Made by a program: the position numbers and the translations under genes. Under the pieces are notes generated by a model that made no database searches, was not told the DNA's origin, and saw nothing but the letters and a program-made list of their open reading frames with translations. From Salinimicrobium catena (GTDB lineage Bacteria; Bacteroidota; Bacteroidia; Flavobacteriales; Flavobacteriaceae), in assembly GCF_900102915.1 (NCBI RefSeq), contig NZ_FNGG01000001.1, positions 434,001 through 498,000 on the forward strand: 64,000 bases of DNA, in the 5' to 3' direction. Below are positions 53,347-61,678 of the stretch, piece by piece; position 1 is the first letter of the stretch, and each line of letters begins with the position of its first letter.

Positions 53347-55023
53347 TTAGTTCTTGCCACCCCAGGAATCCCGTAGTGTTACTGTGCGGTTGAAAACAAG
53401 CTTTTCTGCTGTACTGTCTTTATCAACGTTAAAATATCCTATTCTCTGGAACTGGAACTGGTCCAGCACCTTGGCATCTTTAAGGCTTGGTTCCAGGTAA
53501 CCGGTAACCACCTTTAAAGAATCCGGATTAAGGAACTCGGTAAAGTCTTTTTCCTTGTCGGCATCTGGCGCTTCTACGGTGAACAGGCGGTCATAAAGCC
53601 TTACCTCTGCTTCTATGGCGTGCTTTGCAGAAACCCAGTGCAAGGTACCTTTCACCTTACGCATGGATTCCTCTGTTCCACTGCCGCTCCGGCTTTTGGG
53701 ATCATAAGTACAATGGATCTCAACGATCTCCCCATTTTCATCCTTTACCACATCCTCGCCTTTGATGATATACGCGTTCTTAAGCCTTACTTCCTTTCCT
53801 AAGGTTAACCTGAAGAACTTGCGGTTGGCTTCCTCCTTGAAATCTTCTCTTTCAATGTAAAGCTCCTTAGAAAACGGAACTTTTCTAGACCCGGCAGATT
53901 CATCTTCAGGATTGTTCTCAGCATCAAGCCATTCTTCTTCCCCTTCGGGATAATTTGTGATCACCAGCTTTACAGGATCAAGCACGGCCATAACCCTTGG
54001 CGCGGCTTTGTTAAGATCTTCCCTAATGCAAAATTCAAGAAGGGAAACATCCACGATATTTTCCCTTTTTCCTATCCCAATAGTTTCAGCGAACTTCCTG
54101 ATAGACGCTGGCGTGTAACCTCGTCTTCTCAAAGCAGAAACTGTCGGCATACGCGGGTCATCCCAGGAAGAGACTATCCCCTTCTCTACCAGGTGAAGCA
54201 GTTTCCTCTTGCTCACAATCGTATGGCTCAAATTACGCCTTGCAAATTCCCTTTGCTTTGGCCTGAATTCTTCCGAAGAACTTACCTTTTCAAGGAACCA
54301 GTTATACAGATCACGGTGTGGTAAAAATTCAAGCGTACAGAAGGAATGAGAAACATGCTCAATAAAATCACTCTGCCCGTGTGCCCAGTCGTATAAAGGA
54401 TAGATCATCCAGTCGTTCCCGGTGCGGTGGTGTTTTTTATGAAGGCTGCGATACATCACAGGATCACGCATGATCATGTTCTTGGAAGCCATATCTATTT
54501 TTGCACGAACAACATGCTGACCTTCGGCAGTCTCACCGTTCTTCATCTTCTCGAACAACTCAAGGTTCTCTTCTACCGAACGATCCCTGTACGGGCTGTT
54601 CTTTCCGGGTTCTGTAGGCGTACCTTTTTGCTCGGCGATCTCTGCGGAAGTCTGACTGTCCACATACGCATGACCGTTCTTGATAAGCTCTACCGCCCAG
54701 TCATACAATTGCTGAAAATAATCTGAAGCATAACATTCCCTGGCCCATTTAAACCCAAGCCATTCCACATCTCGCTTTATGGCATCAACGTATTCCTGTT
54801 CCTCTTTTATGGGATTGGTATCATCAAACCTGAGATTAACAGGCGCATTGTACTTTTCTCCCAACCCAAAGTTAAGGCAAATCGAAGAGGCATGACCAAT
54901 GTGAAGATATCCGTTAGGTTCAGGCGGAAACCTGAATTGAAGTTCTTCTCTGCTATAATTTGTTCTTAGATCTTCTTCAATGATTTGCTCAATAAAATTG
55001 AGGGATCGCTTTTCTTCAGACAT
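53347..55023 (-). CDS. glnS: Glutaminyl-tRNA synthetase
   Basis: 558 residues from the ATG at 55023, preferred over the upstream in-frame start at 55053 because the -7 box at 55051-55058 would lie inside it. RFPPEPNGYLHIGHASSICL (about 30-49) holds the HIGH motif, and LSHTIVSKRKLLHLV (about 260-275) is the KMSKS loop. The C-terminal beta-barrel anticodon domain is complete, with no YqeY fusion at this length. It charges tRNA-Gln directly, so no GatCAB route is required. Confidence 0.97.
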   Translation of the reverse strand: MSEEKRSLNFIEQIIEEDLRTNYSREELQFRFPPEPNGYLHIGHASSICLNFGLGEKYNAPVNLRFDDTNPIKEEQEYVDAIKRDVEWLGFKWARECYASDYFQQLYDWAVELIKNGHAYVDSQTSAEIAEQKGTPTEPGKNSPYRDRSVEENLELFEKMKNGETAEGQHVVRAKIDMASKNMIMRDPVMYRSLHKKHHRTGNDWMIYPLYDWAHGQSDFIEHVSHSFCTLEFLPHRDLYNWFLEKVSSSEEFRPKQREFARRNLSHTIVSKRKLLHLVEKGIVSSWDDPRMPTVSALRRRGYTPASIRKFAETIGIGKRENIVDVSLLEFCIREDLNKAAPRVMAVLDPVKLVITNYPEGEEEWLDAENNPEDESAGSRKVPFSKELYIEREDFKEEANRKFFRLTLGKEVRLKNAYIIKGEDVVKDENGEIVEIHCTYDPKSRSGSGTEESMRKVKGTLHWVSAKHAIEAEVRLYDRLFTVEAPDADKEKDFTEFLNPDSLKVVTGYLEPSLKDAKVLDQFQFQRIGYFNVDKDSTAEKLVFNRTVTLRDSWGGKN

Positions 55024-55050
55024 AATTGTTTCTTTCAGCTTTTTCAGCTG

Positions 55051-55058
55051 CAAAATTA
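55051..55058 (-). promoter_or_regulatory. Predicted -7 box for glnS
   Basis: The minus strand reads TAATTTTG (TAnnTTTG), 28 bp upstream of the chosen glnS ATG. Confidence 0.6.
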
Positions 55059-55136
55059 CAGAAAATAAACATCAAAAAAGACAGGGAAAAAGAGGATTCC
55101 AAAGCAGCCTTTTAGGAAGGTATTCTGAATAGTTCC

Positions 55137-55144
55137 TATCTTCG
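55137..55144 (+). promoter_or_regulatory. Weak -7 box for folB
   Basis: TATCTTCG, one base from TAnnTTTG, 14 bp before the folB ATG at 55158. Confidence 0.4.
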
Positions 55145-55157
55145 CAAAAAATTGATC

Positions 55158-55514
55158 ATGGGAAGCATAAAACTTAAAAATATCAAGATCTTCGCCTACC
55201 ACGGATGCATGGATGAGGAAGGCAGAATAGGCAGCGATTACCGTGTAGACCTGAAGGTGCAGGGCGATCTTTCCCGGTCGGCCAAGACCGACGCGCTTAG
55301 AGATACCATAGATTACGTTCACCTAAATAAGATCGTAAAAGAAGAAATGGCCATACGTTCCAAACTCCTGGAAACAGTAGCAGAGCGTATTTTGAGCAGG
55401 GTGCTGGAGGAAATACTTCTGGTTCAAAAGGTTACGGTAGATGTCTCAAAGATCAATCCACCCATTGGCGGAAATGTAGAGATGGTAACGGTAAGGAGGA
55501 CTAAAAGCCGTTAG
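55158..55514 (+). CDS. folB: Dihydroneopterin aldolase
   Basis: 118 residues from the ATG at 55158 (the TTG two codons upstream is less likely). FolB splits dihydroneopterin to 6-hydroxymethyl-dihydropterin in folate synthesis. KLKNIKIFAYHGCMDEEGRI (5-24) has the conserved YHG, and DTIDYVHLNKIVKEEM (about 49-64) and LLETVAERILSRVL (about 70-83) match the family; the catalytic Lys lies in the last third. It is transcribed toward tRNA-Cys. Confidence 0.95.
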   Translation: MGSIKLKNIKIFAYHGCMDEEGRIGSDYRVDLKVQGDLSRSAKTDALRDTIDYVHLNKIVKEEMAIRSKLLETVAERILSRVLEEILLVQKVTVDVSKINPPIGGNVEMVTVRRTKSR

Positions 55515-55568
55515 AAAAGCTAAACTTTAAAGCTTTCTAAAAAGGTAGTCTCAAAAAATAAATTTTAT

Positions 55569-55576
55569 TACATTTG
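55569..55576 (+). promoter_or_regulatory. Predicted -7 box for tRNA-Cys
   Basis: TACATTTG matches TAnnTTTG exactly, 15 bp upstream of the mature tRNA 5' end. Confidence 0.7.
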
Positions 55577-55591
55577 CCTCCGTTAAACAAC

Positions 55592-55662
55592 GGCATCGTG
55601 GCCGAGTGGCTAGGCAGAGCTCTGCAAAAGCTTGTACAGCGGTTCGAATCCGCTCGATGCCT
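55592..55662 (+). tRNA. tRNA-Cys (GCA)
   Basis: A 71-nt cloverleaf. Acceptor GGCATCG (55592-55598) pairs with CGATGCC (55655-55661), and the D arm GCC...GGC is present. The anticodon loop is CTGCAAA with anticodon GCA, and the T arm is AGCGG-TTCGAAT-CCGCT. The discriminator base is U73 (55662), the main identity element for cysteinyl-tRNA synthetase. CCA is not encoded. Downstream lies a terminator and then five repeat units derived from its 3' end. Confidence 0.96.
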
Positions 55663-56400
55663 CAAAAGCTCCTTTTTCAAGGGAGCTTTTTTTATTTCTT
55701 TTCGCTTCAGATCATTCAAAATATCTCACTATTTCCAGATCAGAATGAAAGGATGATTAATAAGGATAACTTGTACAGCGGTTCCCCCGAAGCGTCGGGG
55801 CGCTCGATGCCTCAAAAGCTCCTCTTTCAAGGGAGCTTTTTTTATTTCTTTTCGCTTCAGATCATTCAAAATATCTCATTATTTCAAATAGGAATGAAAG
55901 GATGATTAATAAGGATAACTTGTACAGCAGTTCCCCCGAAGCGTCGGGGCGCTCGATGCCTCAAAAGCTCCTTTTTCAAGGGAGCTTTTTTTATTTCTTT
56001 TCACTTCAGATCATTCAAAAATATCTCACTATTTAAGATCAGAATGAAAGGATGATTAATAAGGATAACTTGTACAGCGGTTCCCCCAACACTTCGGGGC
56101 GATCGATGCCTCAAAAGCTCCTTTTTCAAGGGAGCTTTTTTTTTTCTTTTCACTTCAGATCATTCAAAATATCTCACTATTTTCAGATCAGAATAAAAGG
56201 GTTATTAATAGGATAACATGGACAGCGGTTCTCCCGAACCGTCGGGGCGCTCGATGCCTCAAAAGCTCCTTTTTTCAAGGGAGCTTTTTTATTTCTCTGC
56301 ACTTCAGATCATTCAAAAATATCTCACTATTTCAAATAGGAATGAAAGAGTGATTAATAGATAACTTGTACAGTGGTTCCCCCGAAGCGTCGGGGCGATA
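55631..56400 (+). repeat. Tandem array of tRNA-Cys 3'-end plus terminator units (148-150 bp)
   Basis: Units begin (at CTTGTACAG or a variant) at 55631 (the tRNA itself), 55770, 55919, 56069, 56217 and 56365, with steps of 139, 149, 150, 148 and 148 bp. The last unit is partial. Each full unit has the tRNA variable region and 5' T-stem (GTACAGCGGTTC), then CCCCGA-AGCG-TCGGGG in place of the T loop, then CGCTCGATGCC of the acceptor strand, the terminator hairpin (AAAAGCTCC...GGAGCTTTT) with T-run, and about 75 bp AT-rich DNA. Spacer subtypes (AGATCAG versus CAAATAGG) alternate along the array. No TAnnTTTG box and no credible ORF occurs in a unit. Confidence 0.9.
55664..55697 (+). terminator. 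Rho-independent terminator of tRNA-Cys (first of several copies)
   Basis: Arms AAAAGCTCC (55664-55672) and GGAGCTTTT (55682-55690) followed by T residues, starting 2 bp after the tRNA. Near-identical copies recur in each of the next four array units (about 55813, 55962, 56112 and 56260), giving five terminators in series. Confidence 0.88.
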
Positions 56401-56431
56401 AAGCTAATTTTCAGAGCCTTTATGTAAAGCT

Positions 56432-57169
56432 TTAAAAATTGCTTCGGAAATTTTTTTTCGAAAGTTGAGCTGCCGCACTGTCCTCGGGAGTAGTTGGTGT
56501 GATATTGTCGATCTGCTCCTGTATCTGATTGATCTCCTGCGGAACGAGGCCCTGCCCTATCAGGAAAATTCCGAAGATCATAAGGAGCACGCTGATGCCT
56601 TTTTTAACCCTGTAAATACGATTGGGAGTAAGTTTCCGGTTCAGCTTTTTGGCAGCCAGGATCTTGAAGATATCCACCACAAAATAGGTACCTATTATGC
56701 TGCTGAAAAAGATGGTAATCCTGTCGGTTTCCATTTCCATTTGAGGACCAAACACAATGATCAATCCCAGCCAGAAACCCAGTACTCCAATGTTGATAAA
56801 GTTCAGCAGAAAACCTTTCGCGGCCAGTCCCAGGTAATCTCTTTTGTTCAGTTTCTGAATTTCGGGCACCTCTTCATGCTGTAAAACCCGCTTGGTCTGT
56901 ATGAACTGAATAATGCCATAAGTAACCAGAATACCTCCGCCAAAAATAAAAAGAGCCGGATCATCCTTGATCCGGTTCAATAATTTCGTGGTACTAAAAT
57001 AAGCTATAAGTAAAAAGATAACATCGGCAAAGATCACTCCCAGATCAAAAGAAATGGCGGCTCTAAAGCCTTTGATGGCAGCAGTTTCCAAAAGAACGAA
57101 AAAGACCGGGCCCAGTAAGAAAGCGAGGAAAAATCCTAGCGGTACGGCTGCCAGTATATCTTGAAACAT
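56432..57169 (-). CDS. LysE-family translocator
   Basis: 245 residues with about six membrane helices. AAVPLGFFLAFLLGPVFFVL (about 7-26) and AISFDLGVIFADVIFLLIAY (about 38-57) match LysE/RhtB exporters, which expel amino acids or other small metabolites. The last 30 residues are polar with a PTTPEDSAAAQL tail. The stop lies about 30 bp from the tRNA-derived array, in convergent orientation. A -7 box is present upstream. Confidence 0.85.
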   Translation of the reverse strand: MFQDILAAVPLGFFLAFLLGPVFFVLLETAAIKGFRAAISFDLGVIFADVIFLLIAYFSTTKLLNRIKDDPALFIFGGGILVTYGIIQFIQTKRVLQHEEVPEIQKLNKRDYLGLAAKGFLLNFINIGVLGFWLGLIIVFGPQMEMETDRITIFFSSIIGTYFVVDIFKILAAKKLNRKLTPNRIYRVKKGISVLLMIFGIFLIGQGLVPQEINQIQEQIDNITPTTPEDSAAAQLSKKNFRSNF

Positions 57170-57188
57170 TCGGAGGTTTTAGTTTCCA

Positions 57189-57196
57189 CAAAGGTA
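57189..57196 (-). promoter_or_regulatory. Predicted -7 box for the LysE-like gene
   Basis: The minus strand reads TACCTTTG (TAnnTTTG), 20 bp upstream of the start codon. Confidence 0.6.
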
Positions 57197-57210
57197 GTAT
57201 TTTACTTCAC

Positions 57211-57897
57211 TTATAAAATTTTACCTCCAAGGCTGGTTTTGCGGTCTATTTCATCGGGATTTCCAAAGATCTTCACTACCCCTCCAAGAGAAGCTGTAGC
57301 CTTACAATATGCTTCCGCATAAACTTCAGCTTTACCTGCCGTACCCACGCTCACAGTGGTTTCGTTGGTCTTCAGATCCTTTCCGTAGAATTGGCCGCCG
57401 GTATTGGCTTCAGCCTCCTGGTTTTCAGCCTTACCTTTTACGGTAATATTCCCTCCCGAAACCGCTTTAGATCTCACAGTTTCGGCTTCAACTTCAGCAA
57501 ATATCGAGGCACCTTCCTGAGCTCTTAACATGATCATCTGAGTCTCTAATTTTCCCTCTGTCTTTACAAGGGAGCCTTCATTCGCATCTATGGTCTCAAT
57601 GGACTTTCCGTAGACCGTGATCAGTGTATTGTCATCTGACCAGATATTATCAAGCGTAAGCCTAATCTCAAGCCTGTCCTCCACGATCTCGAATTTCACT
57701 TTTTCTTTGCTGTGACCGGTGATCTCAATACGGTTTGCTTCCGAAGGAATCACGACCACTTCTACTCCATTAAAGGTCTTCACTTCCCTGAAATTCCTCA
57801 GATCCTGGACAACATCCTGGGCCGATAGCGGCAGTGTGAGCAAACAAATTACCGTGATTAATATGATTTTTGAAAAAAGATTAGTTCTCAACTTCAT
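57211..57897 (-). CDS. Head GIN-domain (DUF2807) exported protein
   Basis: 228 residues. The signal peptide (about 1-27, KIILITVICLLTLPLSAQD) is followed by DLRNFREVKTFNGVEVVVIP and a beta-helical DUF2807 domain with short strands (KAVSGGNITVKGKAENQEAE, TTVSVGTAGKAEVYAEAYCK). These are putative auto-transporter or adhesin-like cell-surface proteins of Bacteroidota. It overlaps the rnr 3' end by 17 bp, so it is read from the same transcript. Confidence 0.85.
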   Translation of the reverse strand: MKLRTNLFSKIILITVICLLTLPLSAQDVVQDLRNFREVKTFNGVEVVVIPSEANRIEITGHSKEKVKFEIVEDRLEIRLTLDNIWSDDNTLITVYGKSIETIDANEGSLVKTEGKLETQMIMLRAQEGASIFAEVEAETVRSKAVSGGNITVKGKAENQEAEANTGGQFYGKDLKTNETTVSVGTAGKAEVYAEAYCKATASLGGVVKIFGNPDEIDRKTSLGGKIL

Positions 57898-60085
57898 TTC
57901 GCGTTCCTATTAAATTAAAATCAAGGTGACGTTTTACAAGGTCTGCATTCTTAACCGTCACATAGACCTCATCACCCAACTGATAAACTTTCTTGGTATT
58001 TCTACCTATGATGGCGTAATTCTCCTGGTCAAAATCAAAATGATCTTCCCTGATGTCCCTTAGGCGAACCATGCCCTCACATTTATTAGCAATGATCTCA
58101 ACGTAGATACCCCATTCGGTCACCCCCGAAATAACGCCGAGGAATTGCTCCTCATTGTGCTCCTGCATGAATTTTATCTGCATGTACTTGATAGAGTCCC
58201 TCTCGGCATTGGTTGCCAGGCCTTCCATCTGACTACTGTGCTGACATTTCTCCTCGTATTCCTCTTCCTTAACCGATCCGTGTCCGTCAAGGTAGTGCTG
58301 TAACAGGCGGTGCGCCATCACATCGGGATAACGGCGAATAGGAGAGGTAAAATGAGAATAATGGCTGAAGGCAAGTCCGTAATGGCCGATATTTTCGGTA
58401 CTATAATACGCCTTGCTCATGGTCCTTATAGCCAGGGTATCTACCAGGTTTTGCTCCTTGGTTCCCTGAACATCTGAAAGGAGCTTGTTCAGTGATTTAC
58501 TAATGTTCTTTTGATCCTTTAAATTCAGTTTATGTCCGAATTTGCCCACTAAGGATTGAAGGGCTGCTAATTTTTCATCATCGGGATCGTCATGACATCT
58601 GTACACAAAGGTCTTTTTCGGTTTTTGTTTCCCAATGAATTCGGCCACCTTCTTGTTGGCCAGCAACATGAATTCTTCGATAAGTTTATTGGCATCTTTA
58701 GAGGTCTTAAAAAATACCCCTACAGGTTCGTTCTTTTCATCAAGATCAAATTTTACTTCCACCTTATCAAAAGAAATGGCTCCCTCACCCATGCGTTTTT
58801 CCCGCATGATCTTGGCAAGTTTATCCATTTTAAGGATCGCAGAAGCCACGGCGTCATCTGCGTGGTACATTTCTCCGGAAAGGGAAATATCTGCCGGAAT
58901 TTCTCCTGCGGTGGTTTCTATGATGTACTGTGCCTCTTCGTAAGCAAAACGGGCATCTGAATATGTCACCGTTCTCCCGAACCACTGGTCCAGTATCTGG
59001 GCCTTGTCGTTCATCTTGAAAACAGCGGAAAAAGTGTACTTCTCTTCATTAGGCCTCAACGAACAGGCGTTATTCGAAAGCACTTCGGGAAGCATGGGTA
59101 CCACCCGGTCAACCAGGTATACAGAAGTAGCGCGATTAAAAGCCTCTTCATCGAGAATGGTTCCGGGTTTTACGTAGTGTGAAACATCGGCAATGTGGAT
59201 CCCGATCTCGTAGGTACCATCCTCGAGTTCTTCAAAACTTAAGGCGTCATCAAAATCTTTCGCGTCTTTTGGATCAATGGTAAAGGTGAGAGTTTCCCTC
59301 ATATCCCTTCTCTTCGCAATCTCTTCCTGCTGAATGGAGGTATCCAGTTTTCCGGCGAATTCCTCAACTTCAGCCGGGAATTCATGCGGCAATCCATATT
59401 GCGCTAGAATAGCATGTATTTCTGTGTGGTGCTCTCCGGGTTTTCCCAGTACCTGCACGATATTTCCGAAGGGAGAATCGGCTTTTTCCGGCCAGTCTTC
59501 CATTTCAACCACTACCTTATCCCCGTCACTGGCCTCACCTATCTTGTTCTTTTGAACAAAGATATCCGTGTACATTTTCGGATCACTGATCGCTACAAAC
59601 CCAAAGTTCTCCTGAAGTTGAAGCACGCCTACAAAACGGGTTTTCTTCCGGTTAATGATCCTGGTGATCTCTCCTTCCGGTTTTTTGTTTCTTCTTCTCT
59701 TGTAGACGTAGATCTCAACTTCATCACCGTCGAAGGCTTTGTTGATACTATTGCTGGGAATGAATACGTCGTCTTCAAGTTCCTCAACCACTACATATCC
59801 GCTGCCTTTGGCCGTCATATCCAGGAAACCGGTGTAGTAATCAACGTTTGCCACCAACTGGTACTTCCCTCTTTCTACTTCTTCTATCTTCTTTTTAGCG
59901 GCAAGTTGAGCGAGCGTTCTGATGATCTTATTCCTGTTGGTAGGATCATCAACGCCCATTTTTGCAGCTATTTGTTTATAGTTAAATGGTTTTCCTGAAT
60001 TCTTTCGCAGAATGTTCAGGATCGTTTTGGTTACATTTTCCAGGGAAGGTCCTTTTTTTCCCTTATTCTTCTTCTTTCTTGTCAT
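57881..60085 (-). CDS. rnr: Ribonuclease R
   Basis: 734 residues. A 3'-5' exoribonuclease that degrades structured RNA. The N-terminal winged helix (NILRKNSGKPFNYKQIAAKM, about 22-41) and cold-shock domains (KGSGYVVVEELEDDVFIPSN, about 93-112) precede the RNB core with catalytic Asp residues in TIDPKDAKDFDDALSFE (about 272-288). HYSHFTSPIRRYPDVMAHRL follows. The C-terminal S1 domain includes GVISGVTEWGIYVEIIANKC, and the Lys-rich N-terminus replaces the usual basic tail. Confidence 0.96.
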   Translation of the reverse strand: MTRKKKNKGKKGPSLENVTKTILNILRKNSGKPFNYKQIAAKMGVDDPTNRNKIIRTLAQLAAKKKIEEVERGKYQLVANVDYYTGFLDMTAKGSGYVVVEELEDDVFIPSNSINKAFDGDEVEIYVYKRRRNKKPEGEITRIINRKKTRFVGVLQLQENFGFVAISDPKMYTDIFVQKNKIGEASDGDKVVVEMEDWPEKADSPFGNIVQVLGKPGEHHTEIHAILAQYGLPHEFPAEVEEFAGKLDTSIQQEEIAKRRDMRETLTFTIDPKDAKDFDDALSFEELEDGTYEIGIHIADVSHYVKPGTILDEEAFNRATSVYLVDRVVPMLPEVLSNNACSLRPNEEKYTFSAVFKMNDKAQILDQWFGRTVTYSDARFAYEEAQYIIETTAGEIPADISLSGEMYHADDAVASAILKMDKLAKIMREKRMGEGAISFDKVEVKFDLDEKNEPVGVFFKTSKDANKLIEEFMLLANKKVAEFIGKQKPKKTFVYRCHDDPDDEKLAALQSLVGKFGHKLNLKDQKNISKSLNKLLSDVQGTKEQNLVDTLAIRTMSKAYYSTENIGHYGLAFSHYSHFTSPIRRYPDVMAHRLLQHYLDGHGSVKEEEYEEKCQHSSQMEGLATNAERDSIKYMQIKFMQEHNEEQFLGVISGVTEWGIYVEIIANKCEGMVRLRDIREDHFDFDQENYAIIGRNTKKVYQLGDEVYVTVKNADLVKRHLDFNLIGTRNEVEN

Positions 60086-60274
60086 TGCTCGTATTAAGCT
60101 ATAAAATTAAGCCTTATATCTTACTTGATTGATCTTTGCTCTTATTATTTCGTTAAGTCTGCTTAAAAGCCTTAAAATTATTAACATTCATTTAGAAAAT
60201 ATTAACATTATCATTCATATCTCTCTGGGAAATCGCATTTTAGTGGAAGGATCTAATCTCAACTATACTAATAT

Positions 60275-60439
60275 ATGAGTAAATCTTCGAAGATTACCAT
60301 GATCTTTGTTCTAATTTTCCTTGTAGGAGTGCTTTCATTTGTTGCCAGCATCAATCATTCTCTCAACAATCCTGAATTTTCGTCCTGTAAAGATTTTATG
60401 AAAGAAGAGAACTCAGCAGACTATTCCTTAACCAAATAA
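60275..60439 (+). CDS. Small single-helix membrane protein (54 aa)
   Basis: ATG at 60275, stop TAA at 60437-60439. One hydrophobic helix (about 9-24, MIFVLIFLVGVLSFVA) follows a basic start (SKSSKIT), and the C-terminal 30 residues are polar with a single Cys. This is too short for a family call. It has no overlap with rnr, which is divergent, and is 29 bp from the DUF2007 gene, so the two may be co-transcribed. Confidence 0.5.
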   Translation: MSKSSKITMIFVLIFLVGVLSFVASINHSLNNPEFSSCKDFMKEENSADYSLTK

Positions 60440-60468
60440 TCGGTATCTTTCATAGCAATAACCCTGCT

Positions 60469-60711
60469 ATGAAAGATTTTACCTTACTCGCCGTTTTTAC
60501 TTTTCCGCACGAATATGCGATCCTGCGACTATTGTTCGACCAGGAAGGAATAAGATACGTTTTCCAGAATGAGACAATGATAGGGGTATTCCCTTTTTAC
60601 TCCAACGCCCTTGGAGGTATCAAACTTAAAGTACACAAAGAAGACCTGCAAAGATCAAAAGAGATCCTCGAATCATTAGATGACACTTCCACACCCTTAA
60701 GGATCGTCTAG
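60469..60711 (+). CDS. DUF2007-like protein
   Basis: 80 residues. FTFPHEYAILRLLFDQEGIR and the central GGIKLKVHKEDLQRSKEILE match DUF2007, a small ferredoxin-like fold found as a putative signal-transduction module. No other domain is attached. It follows the 54-residue membrane protein. Confidence 0.8.
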   Translation: MKDFTLLAVFTFPHEYAILRLLFDQEGIRYVFQNETMIGVFPFYSNALGGIKLKVHKEDLQRSKEILESLDDTSTPLRIV

Positions 60712-61231
60712 TTGTTAACAATTATAATAATTTTCTTTTTTCTTTTCTTTTTTTAAAAATTAAATGATGAGGTATTATGGCTTGTTAATATGTGGAATAA
60801 CTTTTTTCCTCTTTTTTTGGAATTGTAGAGGGAAGTATTGTGGTAACAGGTTATGAACATCCTTTAAAATGATCAAAGTCCTGATTCCTAAATAGTCTTA
60901 AGAGTTTCTTAACAATTGTTCATAACGAAATGTAAATTTGTTTCTCTGAAAACTTTCTCTTTTTTGGTTGTTCACAATCCAAATTTCGGGTCTGAAAACT
61001 TTTCCAAAAATCGCAGATAAAAAATTTGATACTCTCGTAAAATAATTGGTATGGGCAATTAGAAGGATTATTCCAAATTTCATTTTTATTTTTTGATGAT
61101 AATTTATGAACAAACAAGCTGATTTTATAAGAGCTTAATCTTTAATGCTTTGTAACATTTAATTAACAATAGCAAAAATTGAAGTTAATAAGCCAATTTT
61201 CTACCTTTGTCCCTTATTCAAAACAAAAATC
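60712..61231. other. 520-bp AT-rich intergenic region
   Basis: I see no supported gene here; the two overlapping frames on the minus strand near 60898-61117 have low-complexity translations and no recognisable domain. It contains the inverted repeat GTTATGAAC (60850-60858) / GTTCATAAC (60918-60926), a TC-rich stretch near 60740-60760, and at its right end the rpiB promoter. Confidence 0.5.
61179..61209 (+). promoter_or_regulatory. Predicted promoter of rpiB
   Basis: -33 TTG at 61179-61181 and -7 box TACCTTTG at 61202-61209, 20 bp apart; the ATG is 22 bp downstream. Confidence 0.7.
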
Positions 61232-61663
61232 ATGAAGATCTCCCTCGGAAACGACCACGCAGGTACCGACTACAAATTCGAAATCTTGGAATACCTGAAG
61301 AGTCAGGGACATGAGGTTACCAATCACGGTACAGATAAAGATGACAGTGTGGACTACCCCGATTTTGTACATCCCGTGGCCAAAGATGTTGAGAACAAAA
61401 AAGCCGATTTTGGTATCATTATATGTGGCAGCGGTAACGGTGCCAACATGACCGCCAATAAGCACCAGGGAGTTCGTTCTGCGTTGTGCTGGAACAAGGA
61501 GATCGTTAGCCTTGCGAGGGAACACAATAACGCCAATGTTTTAAGTATTCCTGCAAGATTCACTTCAAAACCACAGGCTCTTGAAATGGTGAAGACCTTT
61601 CTTAATACTCCTTTTGAAGGCGGAAGGCATGAAAGAAGAGTTGAAAAGATCGCCTGTAGCTAA
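61232..61663 (+). CDS. rpiB: Ribose-5-phosphate isomerase B
   Basis: 143 residues, RpiB/LacAB family. It interconverts ribose 5-phosphate and ribulose 5-phosphate in the pentose phosphate pathway. ISLGNDHAGTDYKFEI (3-18), HEVTNHGTD (27-35) and IIICGSGNGANMTANKHQGV (62-81) are characteristic, with catalytic Cys65. The GNAT gene follows 15 bp later and is probably co-transcribed. Confidence 0.95.
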   Translation: MKISLGNDHAGTDYKFEILEYLKSQGHEVTNHGTDKDDSVDYPDFVHPVAKDVENKKADFGIIICGSGNGANMTANKHQGVRSALCWNKEIVSLAREHNNANVLSIPARFTSKPQALEMVKTFLNTPFEGGRHERRVEKIACS

Positions 61664-61678
61664 ATCAATTTTCTGTTA

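Noticed and set aside
55606-55905. Open frames of 60-99 residues across the tRNA and first repeat units
   Set aside because: They run through tRNA and terminator sequence, repeat with the array and have no protein-like features.
55770-56400. CRISPR array behind tRNA-Cys
   Set aside because: Units are about 150 bp and continuous, with near-identical spacers, and no cas genes are present.
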